Source of the DNA: Kaistia sp. 32K
Lineage (GTDB): Bacteria > Pseudomonadota > Alphaproteobacteria > Rhizobiales > Kaistiaceae
NCBI RefSeq assembly: GCF_016629525.1
Contig: NZ_AP024269.1
Coordinates: 4,826,501 to 4,890,500, forward strand
Length of the DNA stretch: 64,000 nucleotides
Direction of reading: 5' to 3'
The translations under genes and the position numbers were made by a program. The notes beneath the pieces are model-generated. The model worked only from the letters and a program-made list of their open reading frames with translations. It had not been told where the DNA came from and did not search any database. Below, one piece after another: positions 20,147 through 33,265 of this stretch (within the stretch, counting starts at the first letter, position 1; every line of letters starts with the position of its first letter).

Positions 20147-20841
20147 CCGTCGCCGACCACGCGTCTCGACGCGATTCTTTCTATGGCCGGCGCAAGGGAC
20201 ACAATCTCCGCGCCGGTCAGGCCGAAACCCTGGCCGATGTGCTTGCCCGCCTCAGCGTGGATACGTCCGAGCCGGCGCCGAAGGCGCTGGCGGAGCTGTT
20301 CGCGGCGCCGGTCGGCGACGTCGTGCTGGAGATCGGCTTCGGCGGCGGCGAGCATCTCGTCCACCGCGCAACGACCGAGCCGGCCATTGGCCGCATCGGT
20401 GTCGAGCCCTTCGTCAATGGCATGGCCAAGGCGGCTTCCGCCATCGATGCCGGCGGCCTGACGAATGTCCGTCTGTTCGACCGCGATGCGGCGGAGCTGC
20501 TCGACTGGCTGCCGCCGGCGAGCCTCGCGGCGATCGACCTGCTCTATCCCGATCCGTGGCCAAAATTCCGGCACTGGAAGCGGCGCTTCGTCTCCGAGAA
20601 GAACCTCGACCGCTTCGCGCGCGTCCTGCGCCCGGGCGGCCAGTTCCGCTTCGCCTCCGACATCGAGTCCTATGTCGAGTGGACGCTCCTGCATGTCCGC
20701 GACCACGCGGAATTCCGCTGGACCGCCCGCGATGCCGACGACTGGCGCAAGCCCTGGGCCGGCTGGCCCGGAACCCGCTACGAGCAGAAGGCCTTTCGCG
20801 AGGGCCGGCAGGGCAGCTACCTGACCTTCGAGCGCCGCTGA
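20143..20841 (+). CDS. trmB: tRNA (guanine-N7)-methyltransferase
   Basis: SAM-dependent methyltransferase forming m7G46 in tRNA; 232 aa. The SAM-binding motif is [15 protein letters not shown], and the [18 protein letters not shown] stretch is diagnostic of TrmB. The GTG start sits in a GTGA overlap with metK, so the SAM-producing and SAM-using genes are translationally coupled. Length is typical. Confidence 0.95.
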   Translation: MTVADHASRRDSFYGRRKGHNLRAGQAETLADVLARLSVDTSEPAPKALAELFAAPVGDVVLEIGFGGGEHLVHRATTEPAIGRIGVEPFVNGMAKAASAIDAGGLTNVRLFDRDAAELLDWLPPASLAAIDLLYPDPWPKFRHWKRRFVSEKNLDRFARVLRPGGQFRFASDIESYVEWTLLHVRDHAEFRWTARDADDWRKPWAGWPGTRYEQKAFREGRQGSYLTFERR

Positions 20842-20857
20842 GCGGCTTCAGGATGGC

Positions 20858-20875
20858 GGATCGCCAAGGCGATCC
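20858..20875 (+). other. Perfect inverted repeat after trmB
   Basis: GGATCGCC-AA-GGCGATCC is an 8-bp perfect inverted repeat 16 bp after the trmB stop. No T tract follows, so it is at best a weak terminator or mRNA 3'-stabilising hairpin for the metK-trmB transcript. Confidence 0.35.
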
Positions 20876-20940
20876 GGCCGGAAAACGCGCCGCCGCTGCG
20901 TCACCGCCGTAGCCTGGAACGGCGGCCGAGCCGCTTTTGC

Positions 20941-20969
20941 TTGCATTCCAGCGCTTCTGGGCCTATACG
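20941..20969 (+). promoter_or_regulatory. Candidate promoter of the rimP-nusA-infB operon
   Basis: TTGCAT (20941-20946) and TATACG (20964-20969) have 17-bp spacing in the 227-bp gap between trmB and rimP. It would produce a leader of about 95 nt. The gap holds no other gene that I can see. Confidence 0.5.
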
Positions 20970-21068
20970 GCACTCATTCATCTCAAACGTTCGGTTCGTA
21001 AGAGAGAGTGGACCTCCGGGCCCGCTCCGGCCGGATGCACCCTACGAGATCACGCACGGAGCAACCTT

Positions 21069-21686
21069 TTGGCGGACATCGCCCCGGAAAACGAAGCACG
21101 CATCGTCACCGAGACCGGGCTCGACGCCCGCGTCGCGGAGATCGTCGAACCCATCATCGAAGGGCTCGGCTACCGCCTGGTGCGCGTCAAGATTTCCAAC
21201 CGCAACGGCCAGACCGTGCAGATCATGGCCGAGCGGCCGGACGGCACGATAACGGTCGAGGATTGCGGCGCGATCAGCCGGAACATCTCGCCGGCGCTCG
21301 ATGTCGAGGATCCGGTTACGTCCGCGTACCATCTGGAAGTATCATCGCCCGGCATCGACAGGCCGCTGGTCCGCCGTTCGGATTTCGCCCGCTGGGCCGG
21401 CCACATCGTCAAGATCGAGCTGAGCGCGCCCATCGAAGGGCGCCGGCGCTATCGCGGCGTGCTGCTCGGCCTCGACGGCGACGCGACGGGCCTGAAGCTC
21501 GAGGATGCGCCGGAAGGCGCGCCGGACCGGGTGCTGCTGCCGCTCGACGCTATCACCGACGCCAGGCTGGTCATGACCGATGCCCTGGTCGCCGAGACGC
21601 TGCGCGAGGCCAAGCGCCTCCAGCGCGTCGAAGGCGCCGACGACATCGACGACAATGATTTGACGGATGAGACCAGCGACGCGTGA
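21069..21686 (+). CDS. rimP: Ribosome maturation factor RimP
   Basis: Factor for 30S subunit assembly; 205 aa. The N-terminal domain contains [20 protein letters not shown] and [16 protein letters not shown], and the [15 protein letters not shown] segment is the RimP signature. The frame is open from 20937, but the conserved region begins after 21069, where a TTG is preceded by GGAG at 8-nt spacing; TTG is therefore chosen. It starts the rimP-nusA-ylxR-infB-rbfA-truB cluster. Confidence 0.93.
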   Translation: MADIAPENEARIVTETGLDARVAEIVEPIIEGLGYRLVRVKISNRNGQTVQIMAERPDGTITVEDCGAISRNISPALDVEDPVTSAYHLEVSSPGIDRPLVRRSDFARWAGHIVKIELSAPIEGRRRYRGVLLGLDGDATGLKLEDAPEGAPDRVLLPLDAITDARLVMTDALVAETLREAKRLQRVEGADDIDDNDLTDETSDA

Positions 21687-21729
21687 AGCGCGGCGCCGGC
21701 AACAAGATCAGGTTAACGGAGACAGGACG

Positions 21730-23331
21730 ATGGCAGTCAGCGCCAACCGCCTAGAACTTCTGCAGATCGCCGACGCGGTTGCCCGCGAGAAGGTCATCGA
21801 TCGGCAGATCGTGATCGCGGCCATGGAAGATGCGATCCAGAAGGCGGCCCGCTCCCGCTACGGTTCGGAGACCGACGTCCGCGCCGAGATCAACCCGAAG
21901 ACGGGCGAGATCCGGCTGCAGCGCCTGCTTCAGGTCGTCGACGTTGTCGAGAACCCGGCCGTCGAGATCTCGCTGGAGCTGGCGACCGACCAGAATCCCG
22001 CCGCTCGCGTCGGCGACTACATCGCCGAAGCCCTGCCGCCGATGGATTTCGGCCGCATCGCCGCCCAGTCGGCCAAGCAGGTCATCGTGCAGAAGGTCCG
22101 CGAGGCCGAGCGCGATCGCCAGTTCGACGAGTTCAAGGATCGCATCGGCGAGATCGTCAACGGCCAGGTCAAGCGCGTCGAATACGGCAACGTCATCGTC
22201 GATCTCGGCCGTGGCGAAGGCATCGTCCGTCGCGACGAGATGATCCCGCGCGAGGCGTTCCGCTATGGCGACCGCATCCGCGCCTATGTCTATGACGTCC
22301 GTCGCGAACAGCGCGGCCCGCAGATCTTCCTGTCGCGCACCCATCCGCAGTTCATGGCGAAGCTGTTCGCGCAGGAAGTGCCGGAGATCTATGACGGCAT
22401 CATCGAGGTGAAGTCGGTCGCCCGCGATCCGGGTTCGCGCGCCAAGATGGCCGTGATCTCGCGCGACAGCTCGATCGATCCGGTCGGCGCCTGCGTCGGC
22501 ATGCGCGGCAGCCGCGTCCAGGCCGTCGTCAACGAGCTCCAGGGCGAGAAGATCGACATCATTCCGTGGTCTCAGGACGCCGCCACCTTCATCGTCAACG
22601 CGCTGCAGCCGGCGGAAGTCGCCAAGGTCGTGCTCGACGAAGACGCCGCGCGTATTGAAGTTGTCGTCCCGGATGACCAGCTATCCCTTGCGATCGGTCG
22701 TCGCGGCCAGAATGTCCGCCTCGCGTCGCAGCTCACGGGTTGGGATATCGACATCCTGACCGAGCAGGAAGAATCCGAGCGCCGCCAGAAGGAATTCCAG
22801 GAGCGTTCCGCGCTGTTCAACACGGCGCTCGATGCCGACGAAGTCGTCGGCCAGCTGCTGGCTTCCGAAGGTTTCGCCTCGCTCGAGGAAATCGCGTTCG
22901 TCGAACCCGAGGAACTCGCGTCGATCGAAGGCTTCGACGAGGAAACCGCCGCCGAGCTGCAGCAGCGCGCCCGCGATTATCTCGACAAGCTCGAAGCCGA
23001 GCATGACGAAGAGCGCAAGTCGCTCGGCGTCGCCGACGAGCTCAAGGAAATTCCGGGTCTCACCAGCTCGATGCTGGTCGCGCTCGGCAAGGACGGCGTC
23101 AAGACGATCGAGGATTTCGCCGGCTACGTGCCGGACGACCTGGTCGGCTGGGCCGAGCGGAACGAAGGCGAGACCACCCGCCACGGCGGCGTGCTCGACG
23201 GCTTCAGCCTGACCCGCAGCGACGCCGAGAACATGATCATGACGGCTCGCGTCAAGGCGGGCTGGATTACCGAAGAGGAAGCTGCGGCTGAGCAGGAAGC
23301 AAACGCCGAAGGCGAAGAGGCTGAGGCCTGA
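21730..23331 (+). CDS. nusA: Transcription termination/antitermination factor NusA
   Basis: RNA polymerase-binding factor for pausing, termination and rRNA antitermination; 533 aa. Order: N-terminal RNAP-binding domain (about 1-130), S1 domain (about 135-205, [20 protein letters not shown]), two KH domains (about 210-350, including [15 protein letters not shown] and [13 protein letters not shown]), then two acidic helical repeats to about 515, like the alphaproteobacterial form. ATG 21730 follows a GGAG box; the frame extends upstream to 21667 without family match. Confidence 0.97.
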   Translation: MAVSANRLELLQIADAVAREKVIDRQIVIAAMEDAIQKAARSRYGSETDVRAEINPKTGEIRLQRLLQVVDVVENPAVEISLELATDQNPAARVGDYIAEALPPMDFGRIAAQSAKQVIVQKVREAERDRQFDEFKDRIGEIVNGQVKRVEYGNVIVDLGRGEGIVRRDEMIPREAFRYGDRIRAYVYDVRREQRGPQIFLSRTHPQFMAKLFAQEVPEIYDGIIEVKSVARDPGSRAKMAVISRDSSIDPVGACVGMRGSRVQAVVNELQGEKIDIIPWSQDAATFIVNALQPAEVAKVVLDEDAARIEVVVPDDQLSLAIGRRGQNVRLASQLTGWDIDILTEQEESERRQKEFQERSALFNTALDADEVVGQLLASEGFASLEEIAFVEPEELASIEGFDEETAAELQQRARDYLDKLEAEHDEERKSLGVADELKEIPGLTSSMLVALGKDGVKTIEDFAGYVPDDLVGWAERNEGETTRHGGVLDGFSLTRSDAENMIMTARVKAGWITEEEAAAEQEANAEGEEAEA

Positions 23332-23357
23332 GCCCGTTCTGAGCGCGGAGAAACGAC

Positions 23358-24065
23358 TTGCCGCGTAAGAGCGAACCCACCACACGAAGCTGCATCGTCT
23401 CCCGCGAGACGATGCCGCCCGAGAAGCTGATCCGCTTCGTCCTCGACCCGGAAGGTCAGGTCGTTCCGGATCTCCGGCACCGCCTGCCGGGCCGCGGCGT
23501 CTGGGTTACGGCCCGCGCCGACATGGTCGCCCTGGCCGAGAAGAAGCGGCTGTTCAGCCGCGGCTTCAAGGAAGAGGTCAAGGTCGAACCGGGCCTCGCA
23601 GGGCGGGTCGAGAAACTGTTGGAGGATTCGGCCCTGCAGGCCGTCTCCTTCGCACGGAAGGCCGGCGAGATCGTCACCGGCTTTGCCAAGGTCGAAACGG
23701 CCATCGCGCGAGACGCGGTAGCCGGCATCGTCCAGGCACAAGAGGCCGGCGACGATGGTCGGCAGAAGATCGACGCGGCCTTGAAGCGTCGTTTCGGCAG
23801 GGCCAATGCCGTTCCTGTGATCCGTATCTTTCGATCGGAGCAATTGGATTTGGCATTGGGCCGGTCAAATGTGATACATGCTGCTCTGCTCGCGGGCCGG
23901 GCGAGCGAAAATGTGTTAGAGCGTGTCGCCGCGCTCGCCTGTTTTCTGGGTGAAGACGGGCTCGTTGCTATTGGCGATGACGTTGGCGCGATCGACGCGC
24001 CGCAAGTGCGTGATACGAACGTGTCGGCAATGGCCGAAGACCCCGCAGGACAGAAGACCGAATGA
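23358..24065 (+). CDS. YlxR-family RNA-binding protein with C-terminal L7Ae-like domain
   Basis: The 235-aa protein begins with a YlxR (DUF448) domain: [19 protein letters not shown], then PGRGVWVTA, about residues 8-85. A second region, about 95-205, has the L7Ae/L30e pattern ([21 protein letters not shown], later [20 protein letters not shown]) of YlxQ. Firmicutes encode these as two proteins between nusA and infB; here they are joined. The start is a TTG at 23358 with GCGGAG upstream. The 3' end overlaps infB by 4 bp. A role in transcription or ribosome assembly is inferred from context. Confidence 0.88.
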   Translation: MPRKSEPTTRSCIVSRETMPPEKLIRFVLDPEGQVVPDLRHRLPGRGVWVTARADMVALAEKKRLFSRGFKEEVKVEPGLAGRVEKLLEDSALQAVSFARKAGEIVTGFAKVETAIARDAVAGIVQAQEAGDDGRQKIDAALKRRFGRANAVPVIRIFRSEQLDLALGRSNVIHAALLAGRASENVLERVAALACFLGEDGLVAIGDDVGAIDAPQVRDTNVSAMAEDPAGQKTE

Positions 24066-26755
24066 ACGATACGAACAACAGCGGCGACAAGGACCTTGGC
24101 GGCGCGAAGAAGACCCTGAGCCTCAAGGGCCGCGATTCCGAACGCGGTACCGTGCGCCAGAGTTTTTCGCATGGCCGGACCAATACGGTCGTCGTCGAGA
24201 AGAAGAAGCGGGTTCTGATGCCTGGCAAGGGTGAGCCGTCCGCGGCTGCGCCAGTTGCGCCGCGTCCATCGCCCGCTCCCTCGCCAACCTCTTCGGTACG
24301 GCCGATCCAGTCCTCCGCGCCGTCGCGGCAGGCACCGGCAGCGCCGGCCCAGTCGCCGCGTCCGCAGGGCGGTCGTTCGGGCATGGTGTTGCGCCAGCTC
24401 TCGTCCGACGAGCTCGACGCCCGCGCCAAGGCTCTCGCCGATGCGCGCATTCGCGACGCCGAGGAACGCCGTCAGGCCGAACTCGATGCGATCCGCCGCG
24501 CCGAGGAAGAGGTCCGTCTCGCCAAGGAGCGGGAAGAGGCAGCCAAGCGCCAGGCCGAGGAAGATGCTCGCCGCGCCGCCGAGGCCGCTCTTCGCGAGAA
24601 GACCGAGGACACCGCTCGCCGGCGTCTGAACGAAACGCCGGCTCCGGCTCGCCAGCCTGCCGCGGCTCAGCCGTCGGCTCGCCCCGCCGCGCCGACGCAG
24701 CGCGATCCCAACGCAACCGAGAAGCCGGTGCAGCGCACCTCGGCTCCGGGTGCCCGTCCTGCCGGCCGTGGCGCTGACGAGGATGATCGCTCCGGCGGTC
24801 TCCGTCCGTCGACGACCAAGCGTCCGAAGGCCGTGGATCCGAAGCCGGTCAAGAAGGAAGAGGGCAATCCGCGCGGTCGCCTGACGCTTTCCAACGCGCT
24901 GAACGATTCCGAGCGCGAGCGTTCGCTGGCTTCGGTTCGCCGTCGCCGCGAGCGTGACCGTAACCGTCACATCGCGCAGGGTCCGCGCGAGAAGGTTTCT
25001 CGCGAAGTCACCCTGCCCGAGACGATCACCATCGGCGATCTCGCGAACCGCATGTCGGAACGCGCCGTCGACGTGATCAAGCTGCTGATGAAGCAGGGCC
25101 AGTTGCTCAAGGCCACCGACGTGATCGACGCCGATATGGCGCAGATCATCGCCGAGGACATGGGCCACACGGTTCGCCGCGTCGCCGATTCCGACGTCGA
25201 GGAAGGCCTGTTCGCCGCGCATGACGAGCAGGGTGAACTCATCAGCCGCGCCCCGGTCGTCACGATCATGGGCCACGTCGACCACGGCAAGACGTCGTTG
25301 CTCGATGCGATCCGCAAGACCAATGTGCAGACCGGCGAGGCGGGTGGCATCACCCAGCATATCGGCGCGTACCAGGTCGAGCAGAACGGCCAGAAGATCA
25401 CCTTCATCGACACCCCCGGTCACGCTGCCTTCACGGCGATGCGTTCCCGTGGCGCCAAGTCGACGGATATCGTGATCCTGGTCGTCGCCGCGGACGATGG
25501 CGTGATGCCGCAGACGATCGAGGCGATCAACCACGCCCGCGCCGCCAAGGTGCCGGTCATCGTGGCGATCAATAAGATCGACAAGCCGTCGGCCGACCCG
25601 ACCCGGGTCCGCACCGAGCTGCTGCAGCACGAGATCTTCGTGGAATCGATGGGCGGCGAGACGCTGGACGTCGAGGTTTCGGCCAAGACCGGCGAGAATC
25701 TCGACAAGCTGCTCGAGACCATCCTGCTGCAGGCCGAAGTGCTCGACCTCAAGGCCGATCCCAACCGTTCGGCCGAAGGCACCGTCATCGAGGCCAAGCT
25801 CGACAAGGGCCGCGGCCCCGTCGCGACGGTCCTCGTCCAGCGCGGTACGCTGCGCCCGGGCGACATCGTCGTCGCCGGTTCGGAGTGGGGCCGCGTCCGC
25901 GCGCTCCTCAACGATCGCGGCACGGCGATGCCGGAAGCAGATCCGTCGACCCCGGTCGAAGTGCTCGGCTTCCAGGGCGCGCCGGCAGCGGGTGACCGCT
26001 TCGCCGTCGTCGAGACGGAAGCGCGTGCCCGTGAAATCGCCGATTACCGTGCCCGTCAGAAGCGCGAGAAGGCTGTTGCCCGTCAGACGACGGCGCGCGG
26101 CTCGCTCGCCGAGATGATGAGCCAGCGCAAGAGCTCCGGCCTCAAGGAATTCCCGCTCGTCATCAAGGGTGACGTGCAGGGTTCGGTCGAGGCCATCGCC
26201 GGCGCGCTGGAGGCTCTCGGCACCGACGAGGTGCAGGCCCGCATCATCCTGTCGGGTGTCGGCGGCGTCACCGAGTCGGACGTCACCCTCGCGGCGACGT
26301 CGAACGCGGCGATCATCGGCTTCAACGTCCGTGCCAACAAGCAGGCCCGTGACGTGTCCGAGCGCGAAGGCATCGAGATCCGCTACTACAACATCATCTA
26401 CGACCTCGTGGATGACGTGAAGGCGGCGATGTCCGGCCTGCTGACGCCGGAACGGCGCGAGACGATGCTCGGCAATGCCGAGATCCTCGAGGTGTTCCAC
26501 ATCTCGAAGGTCGGCAAGGTCGCGGGTTGCCGCGTCACCGACGGCACGGTCGAGCGCGGCGCCAATGTCCGTCTCATCCGCGAGAACGTCGTCATTCACG
26601 AAGGCAAGCTGTCGACGCTCAAGCGCTTCAAGGACGAAGTCAAGGAAGTGCCGGCGGGCCAGGAATGCGGTATGGCCTTCGAGAAGTACGAAGACATGCG
26701 CGCTGGCGACATCATCGAGTGCTACCGCGTCGAAGAGATCAAGCGCTCGCTCTAA
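24062..26755 (+). CDS. infB: Translation initiation factor IF-2
   Basis: GTPase that places initiator tRNA on the 30S subunit; 897 aa. A long low-complexity N-terminus rich in Ala, Pro, Arg and Glu (residues 1 to about 290) includes a charged helical stretch of [14 protein letters not shown] composition. The G domain has GHVDHGKT at 404-411, DTPGHAAF and NKIDKPSA. Domains II-IV follow, ending in [14 protein letters not shown]. The ATG overlaps the ylxR stop (ATGA). Intact and typical for alphaproteobacteria. Confidence 0.97.
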   Translation: MNDTNNSGDKDLGGAKKTLSLKGRDSERGTVRQSFSHGRTNTVVVEKKKRVLMPGKGEPSAAAPVAPRPSPAPSPTSSVRPIQSSAPSRQAPAAPAQSPRPQGGRSGMVLRQLSSDELDARAKALADARIRDAEERRQAELDAIRRAEEEVRLAKEREEAAKRQAEEDARRAAEAALREKTEDTARRRLNETPAPARQPAAAQPSARPAAPTQRDPNATEKPVQRTSAPGARPAGRGADEDDRSGGLRPSTTKRPKAVDPKPVKKEEGNPRGRLTLSNALNDSERERSLASVRRRRERDRNRHIAQGPREKVSREVTLPETITIGDLANRMSERAVDVIKLLMKQGQLLKATDVIDADMAQIIAEDMGHTVRRVADSDVEEGLFAAHDEQGELISRAPVVTIMGHVDHGKTSLLDAIRKTNVQTGEAGGITQHIGAYQVEQNGQKITFIDTPGHAAFTAMRSRGAKSTDIVILVVAADDGVMPQTIEAINHARAAKVPVIVAINKIDKPSADPTRVRTELLQHEIFVESMGGETLDVEVSAKTGENLDKLLETILLQAEVLDLKADPNRSAEGTVIEAKLDKGRGPVATVLVQRGTLRPGDIVVAGSEWGRVRALLNDRGTAMPEADPSTPVEVLGFQGAPAAGDRFAVVETEARAREIADYRARQKREKAVARQTTARGSLAEMMSQRKSSGLKEFPLVIKGDVQGSVEAIAGALEALGTDEVQARIILSGVGGVTESDVTLAATSNAAIIGFNVRANKQARDVSEREGIEIRYYNIIYDLVDDVKAAMSGLLTPERRETMLGNAEILEVFHISKVGKVAGCRVTDGTVERGANVRLIRENVVIHEGKLSTLKRFKDEVKEVPAGQECGMAFEKYEDMRAGDIIECYRVEEIKRSL

Positions 26756-26786
26756 GGCGCGGGCGTCTCGAAATCGAAGTCGAGGT

Positions 26787-26825
26787 GACGAACGCGGCCG
26801 CTCCGGTCGCGTTCGTCCCGTTTTT
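26787..26825 (+). terminator. Rho-independent terminator-like hairpin after infB
   Basis: GACGAACGCG (26787-26796) pairs with CGCGTTCGTC (26808-26817) around an 11-nt loop and is followed by CCGTTTTT. It lies 31 bp after the infB stop and about 95 bp ahead of rbfA, so it may separate infB from rbfA-truB or lower read-through. Confidence 0.65.
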
Positions 26826-26920
26826 GAATGGTTCGGCCGGGCGGATGTCGCGGCTTGAGGCGGGCACCGCGAGAGCGGCCCGCGCGCGCCGCCTGATCGG
26901 CGCGATGGAGTATTCCCGAA

Positions 26921-27358
26921 ATGGCCAGAACGGCTGCCAATGGTAAGAAGATCGGCGTTGCCGGCCAGCGCCAGCTTCGCGTCGGCGAGCTCGTGCGCCA
27001 CGCGCTGTCGGAGATTCTCGCGCGCGGCAATCTGAACGAGCCCGCCCTCGACGGCGTGATCGTGACGGTTCCGGAAGTGCGGATGTCGAATGATCTCAAG
27101 CTCGCCACCTGCTATGTCATGCCGCTCGGCGGCAAGGACGCCGACGGCGTCGTGGCGGCGCTCGATACGCACCGCAAGTTCCTGCGCGGCGAAGTCTCGC
27201 GCCGGGTCGACCTGAAGTTCGCGGTCGACCTCAAGTTCAAGGTCGACACCTCGTTTGCCGAGGGCGCGCGGATCGACGCGCTGCTGCGCACCGACCCGAT
27301 CGTCCGCCAGGACATCGAGACCGCGCCGCGCGACGACGACGCCACCGACGAAGAGTAG
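26921..27358 (+). CDS. rbfA: Ribosome-binding factor A
   Basis: Small KH-like factor for 16S rRNA processing and cold-adapted 30S maturation; 145 aa. The pattern [19 protein letters not shown] near residues 14-32 and [18 protein letters not shown] are characteristic. An acidic C-terminal tail ends the protein. It starts 165 bp after infB, across a terminator-like hairpin, and is 3 bp ahead of truB. Confidence 0.94.
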   Translation: MARTAANGKKIGVAGQRQLRVGELVRHALSEILARGNLNEPALDGVIVTVPEVRMSNDLKLATCYVMPLGGKDADGVVAALDTHRKFLRGEVSRRVDLKFAVDLKFKVDTSFAEGARIDALLRTDPIVRQDIETAPRDDDATDEE

Positions 27359-27361
27359 ATC

Positions 27362-28285
27362 ATGGCCCAACGCCAGAAGAAGGGGCGGCCGGTTTCCGGC
27401 TGGCTCAATCTCGACAAGCCGCTCGGCATGACGTCGACCCAGGCGGTCTCGGTCGTGAAGCGCCTGTTCGGGGCGCAGAAGGCCGGCCATGCCGGGACGC
27501 TGGACCCGCTCGCCACCGGCTGCCTGCCGATCGCGCTCGGCGAGGCGACCAAGACGGTCCCCTATGTCATGGACGGCCGCAAGGTCTACGGCTTCACCGT
27601 CCGCTGGGGCGAGGAAACCCGCACCGACGACGCCGAGGGCCAGCCGGTCGCCACTTCCGACGTGCGGCCGACGCGCGCTGCGATCGAGGCGATCCTTCCT
27701 GAATTCATCGGCGAGATCATGCAGGTTCCGCCCGCTTTCTCCGCCATCAAGGTCGAGGGCGAGCGCGCCTACGACCTGGCGCGCGACGGCGAGGACGTGG
27801 TGCTCGAGGCGCGGCCGATCCAGATCCACCGGCTCGACCTGGTCGAGATGCCGGACGAGAATACCGCCGTCTTCGCCGCCGAATGCGGCAAGGGCACCTA
27901 TGTGCGGGCGATCGCGCGCGACATGGCGCGCGCGCTTGGTACGCGCGGCCATGTCGTCGGTCTGCGGCGCCTGCTGGTCGGCCCGTTCGAGGAGGCCGCG
28001 ATGATCAAGCTCGACAGCCTCCGCGCCCTGCACGAGGAGGGCGGCTCCGAGGCCTGCGACCAGGTGATGGGGCCGGTCGAGCTCGCGCTTGGCGATCTGC
28101 TCGAAGTCCGACTGAACGACACGGATGCAGCCCGGCTCCGCAACGGCCAGAGCGTGCTGCTGCGCGGGCGCGACGCGCCGGCGAATGGCGAGACGGTCTT
28201 CGCGACATCCGCCGGAACGCTGGTCGCGATCGGCGAGGTCGAGCGCGGCGAATTCCATCCCTCGCGCGTTTTCGCCGGCGCGTGA
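27362..28285 (+). CDS. truB: tRNA pseudouridine(55) synthase
   Basis: Forms pseudouridine 55 in the T loop of tRNAs; 307 aa. The catalytic aspartate is Asp48 in GHAGTLDPLATG, preceded by GWLNLDKPLGMTS. A C-terminal PUA-like region follows after about residue 240. It is separated from rbfA by three bases, so the two are almost certainly cotranscribed. Confidence 0.96.
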   Translation: MAQRQKKGRPVSGWLNLDKPLGMTSTQAVSVVKRLFGAQKAGHAGTLDPLATGCLPIALGEATKTVPYVMDGRKVYGFTVRWGEETRTDDAEGQPVATSDVRPTRAAIEAILPEFIGEIMQVPPAFSAIKVEGERAYDLARDGEDVVLEARPIQIHRLDLVEMPDENTAVFAAECGKGTYVRAIARDMARALGTRGHVVGLRRLLVGPFEEAAMIKLDSLRALHEEGGSEACDQVMGPVELALGDLLEVRLNDTDAARLRNGQSVLLRGRDAPANGETVFATSAGTLVAIGEVERGEFHPSRVFAGA

Positions 28286-28605
28286 GACGGGCCGCCGGAA
28301 ACTTTCTTCTGGCTATTGACGCCCATTTCGGCCATATAGGCCGCGCTCCCGGAAGGTCATCTGGCCTTGCGGGCGTCGTCGCTTGGAGCGGCGACCGTGC
28401 TGGACGACATCCCGGCACTGGCCGCCAGACCCGGCGACAACGCGACGGCATCGGCCGTTCGCGTCGTTCGAGATCGCGATGCCGAGCCTTGCGAGACTGC
28501 CAGACGATGCCGGTTTGACGGCATTTCGGCGAGATCGCGGCATCCGGTCAGACTTTGACAACGCCGGCATGCGCCGGACGAAGAACCCCAGGAAAGGGAT
28601 ACCCG
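28286..28605 (+). other. 320-bp intergenic region between truB and rpsO
   Basis: No credible gene is visible. The stretch holds the promoter-like element TTGACG...TATAGG at 28316-28340, a second similar segment TTGACGGCATTTCGGC at 28515-28530, and a small hairpin CCGGC-ATGC-GCCGG at 28564-28577 just ahead of the rpsO Shine-Dalgarno (GGAAAGGG). A leader of up to about 260 nt would result from the upstream promoter, consistent with a site for S15 autoregulation. Confidence 0.5.
28316..28340 (+). promoter_or_regulatory. Promoter-like element upstream of rpsO
   Basis: TTGACG (28316-28321) is a good -35 hexamer. TATAGG (28335-28340) is only 13 bp further, shorter than the optimal 17, so either the -10 lies elsewhere or the element is weak. 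Confidence 0.3.
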
Positions 28606-28875
28606 ATGTCGATCACAGCTGCCCGTAAGGCGGAACTGATCAAGGAATACGCCACCGTCGAGAACGACACGGGCTCGCCGGAAGTGCAGGTCGCGGTGCT
28701 CTCGGAGCGCATTGCCAACCTGACCGAGCACTTCAAGGGTCACACCAAGGACAACCATTCGCGCCGCGGCCTTCTCAAGATGGTCAGCCAGCGCCGCAGC
28801 CTGCTCGACTATCTGAAGAAGACGGACGAGCAGCGCTACAAGACGCTCATCGAGCGCCTCGGCCTGCGTCGCTGA
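28606..28875 (+). CDS. rpsO: 30S ribosomal protein S15
   Basis: Primary 16S rRNA-binding protein of the 30S platform; 89 aa, the standard length. The [20 protein letters not shown] and [20 protein letters not shown] segments are the S15 signature. ATG 28606 is preceded by GGAAAGGG. The gene stands directly ahead of pnp, the classic rpsO-pnp pair. Confidence 0.98.
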   Translation: MSITAARKAELIKEYATVENDTGSPEVQVAVLSERIANLTEHFKGHTKDNHSRRGLLKMVSQRRSLLDYLKKTDEQRYKTLIERLGLRR

Positions 28876-28878
28876 GAC

Positions 28879-28899
28879 AGGCGGGCCGCCGGCCCGCCT
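28879..28899 (+). other. Strong hairpin between rpsO and pnp
   Basis: AGGCGGGCC-GCC-GGCCCGCCT is a perfect 9-bp stem beginning 3 bp after the rpsO stop. No T tract follows. In other bacteria this intergenic region carries a partial terminator and an RNase III site that controls pnp; the same role is inferred here. Confidence 0.5.
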
Positions 28900-29069
28900 C
28901 CAAAGACGCTCGTACGGCGCGGCGGCATGGGGCTGCCGCGCACATTGCCCGCGGATCAGCGGTCGAGCCATGGCAGGATCGCCGGATGCTTTTCACCTCG
29001 AAGGTCTGAAAGCCTCCCGCCGTCTTGCTCATGGCTCCTTTGGCGCATCCGCGCAGGAAAGGAATTGCC

Positions 29070-31202
<2,133 letters not shown>

Positions 31203-31230
31203 TCGCCCGCTTCCCTCTCGCGAACAGGAA

Positions 31231-31260
31231 AGGCCCGGCGAGCGATCGCCGGGCCTTTTT
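31231..31260 (+). terminator. Rho-independent terminator of pnp
   Basis: AGGCCCGGCGA (31231-31241), a GCGA loop and TCGCCGGGCCT (31246-31256) form a perfect 11-bp stem followed by TTTT, 28 bp after the pnp stop. Confidence 0.92.
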
Positions 31261-31314
31261 GTTTGTCGTTTCGTGCCGGCTGTCCGAAGCCATGCCGGAT
31301 GGCAAGCTGAGGGC

Positions 31315-31348
31315 AAAAAAGAAGCCCGGCTGCGGCCAGCCGGGCTTC
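31315..31348 (-). terminator. Rho-independent terminator of pckA
   Basis: Read on the minus strand, GAAGCCCGGCT and AGCCGGGCTTC (31348-31321) form an 11-bp stem around a 6-nt loop, followed by TTTTTT (31320-31315). It lies 24 bp beyond the pckA stop and faces the pnp terminator. Confidence 0.92.
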
Positions 31349-31372
31349 GAGTTCAGGATCGTGCGGTCGCGA

Positions 31373-32980
<1,608 letters not shown>

Positions 32981-33159
32981 GGGTCGTCTCCTCTGAGAGG
33001 TACTCGCTTCCTTCGCGAGGCCTCGCTCCGGGGAAGGGTGCGCCGCAACAGCGGGCCGCACCGGCTCTGTCGGCGGACAACGCCGCCGACAGGCCAGAAC
33101 CTAGAGGATCGGATTTCGCGCCTGCAACAAAAACCGCGCAGGTTTAGTTGTCGATCGCC

Positions 33160-33177
33160 GATTAAATCGATTTAATC
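33160..33177. promoter_or_regulatory. 18-bp perfect palindrome upstream of pckA
   Basis: GATTAAATCGATTTAATC equals its own reverse complement and lies 180 bp ahead of the pckA GTG, in AT-rich DNA unlike the surroundings. Its central CG and length resemble LacI/GalR-family operators. A PckR-type regulator is the obvious candidate, but the regulator gene is not in the window. Confidence 0.6.
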
Positions 33178-33224
33178 AGTCAGCACCAAGCAACGGACTC
33201 GCCTTCATCGGTTATTTCGAGCTC

Positions 33225-33252
33225 CAAACAAACAGAAAATTCCATTTGTTTG
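33225..33252. repeat. AT-rich inverted repeat between pckA and hugZ
   Basis: CAAACAAA (33225-33232) and TTTGTTTG (33245-33252) form an 8-bp inverted repeat with a 12-nt spacer, 14 bp beyond the hugZ stop codon. It could be a weak 3' hairpin of the hugZ transcript or a second protein site in the pckA upstream region. Confidence 0.4.
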
Positions 33253-33265
33253 CAAATTGGCACTG

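Noticed and set aside
20858..20875. True rho-independent terminator of metK-trmB
   Set aside because: The inverted repeat is perfect but has a 2-nt loop and no following T tract, so it is listed only as an inverted repeat.
23456..28258. A 1600-codon open frame on the minus strand opposite ylxR-infB-rbfA-truB
   Set aside because: It is a GC-skew shadow: the composition is Arg/Asp/Leu/His-rich without domains, and the plus strand carries recognised genes with correct motifs throughout.
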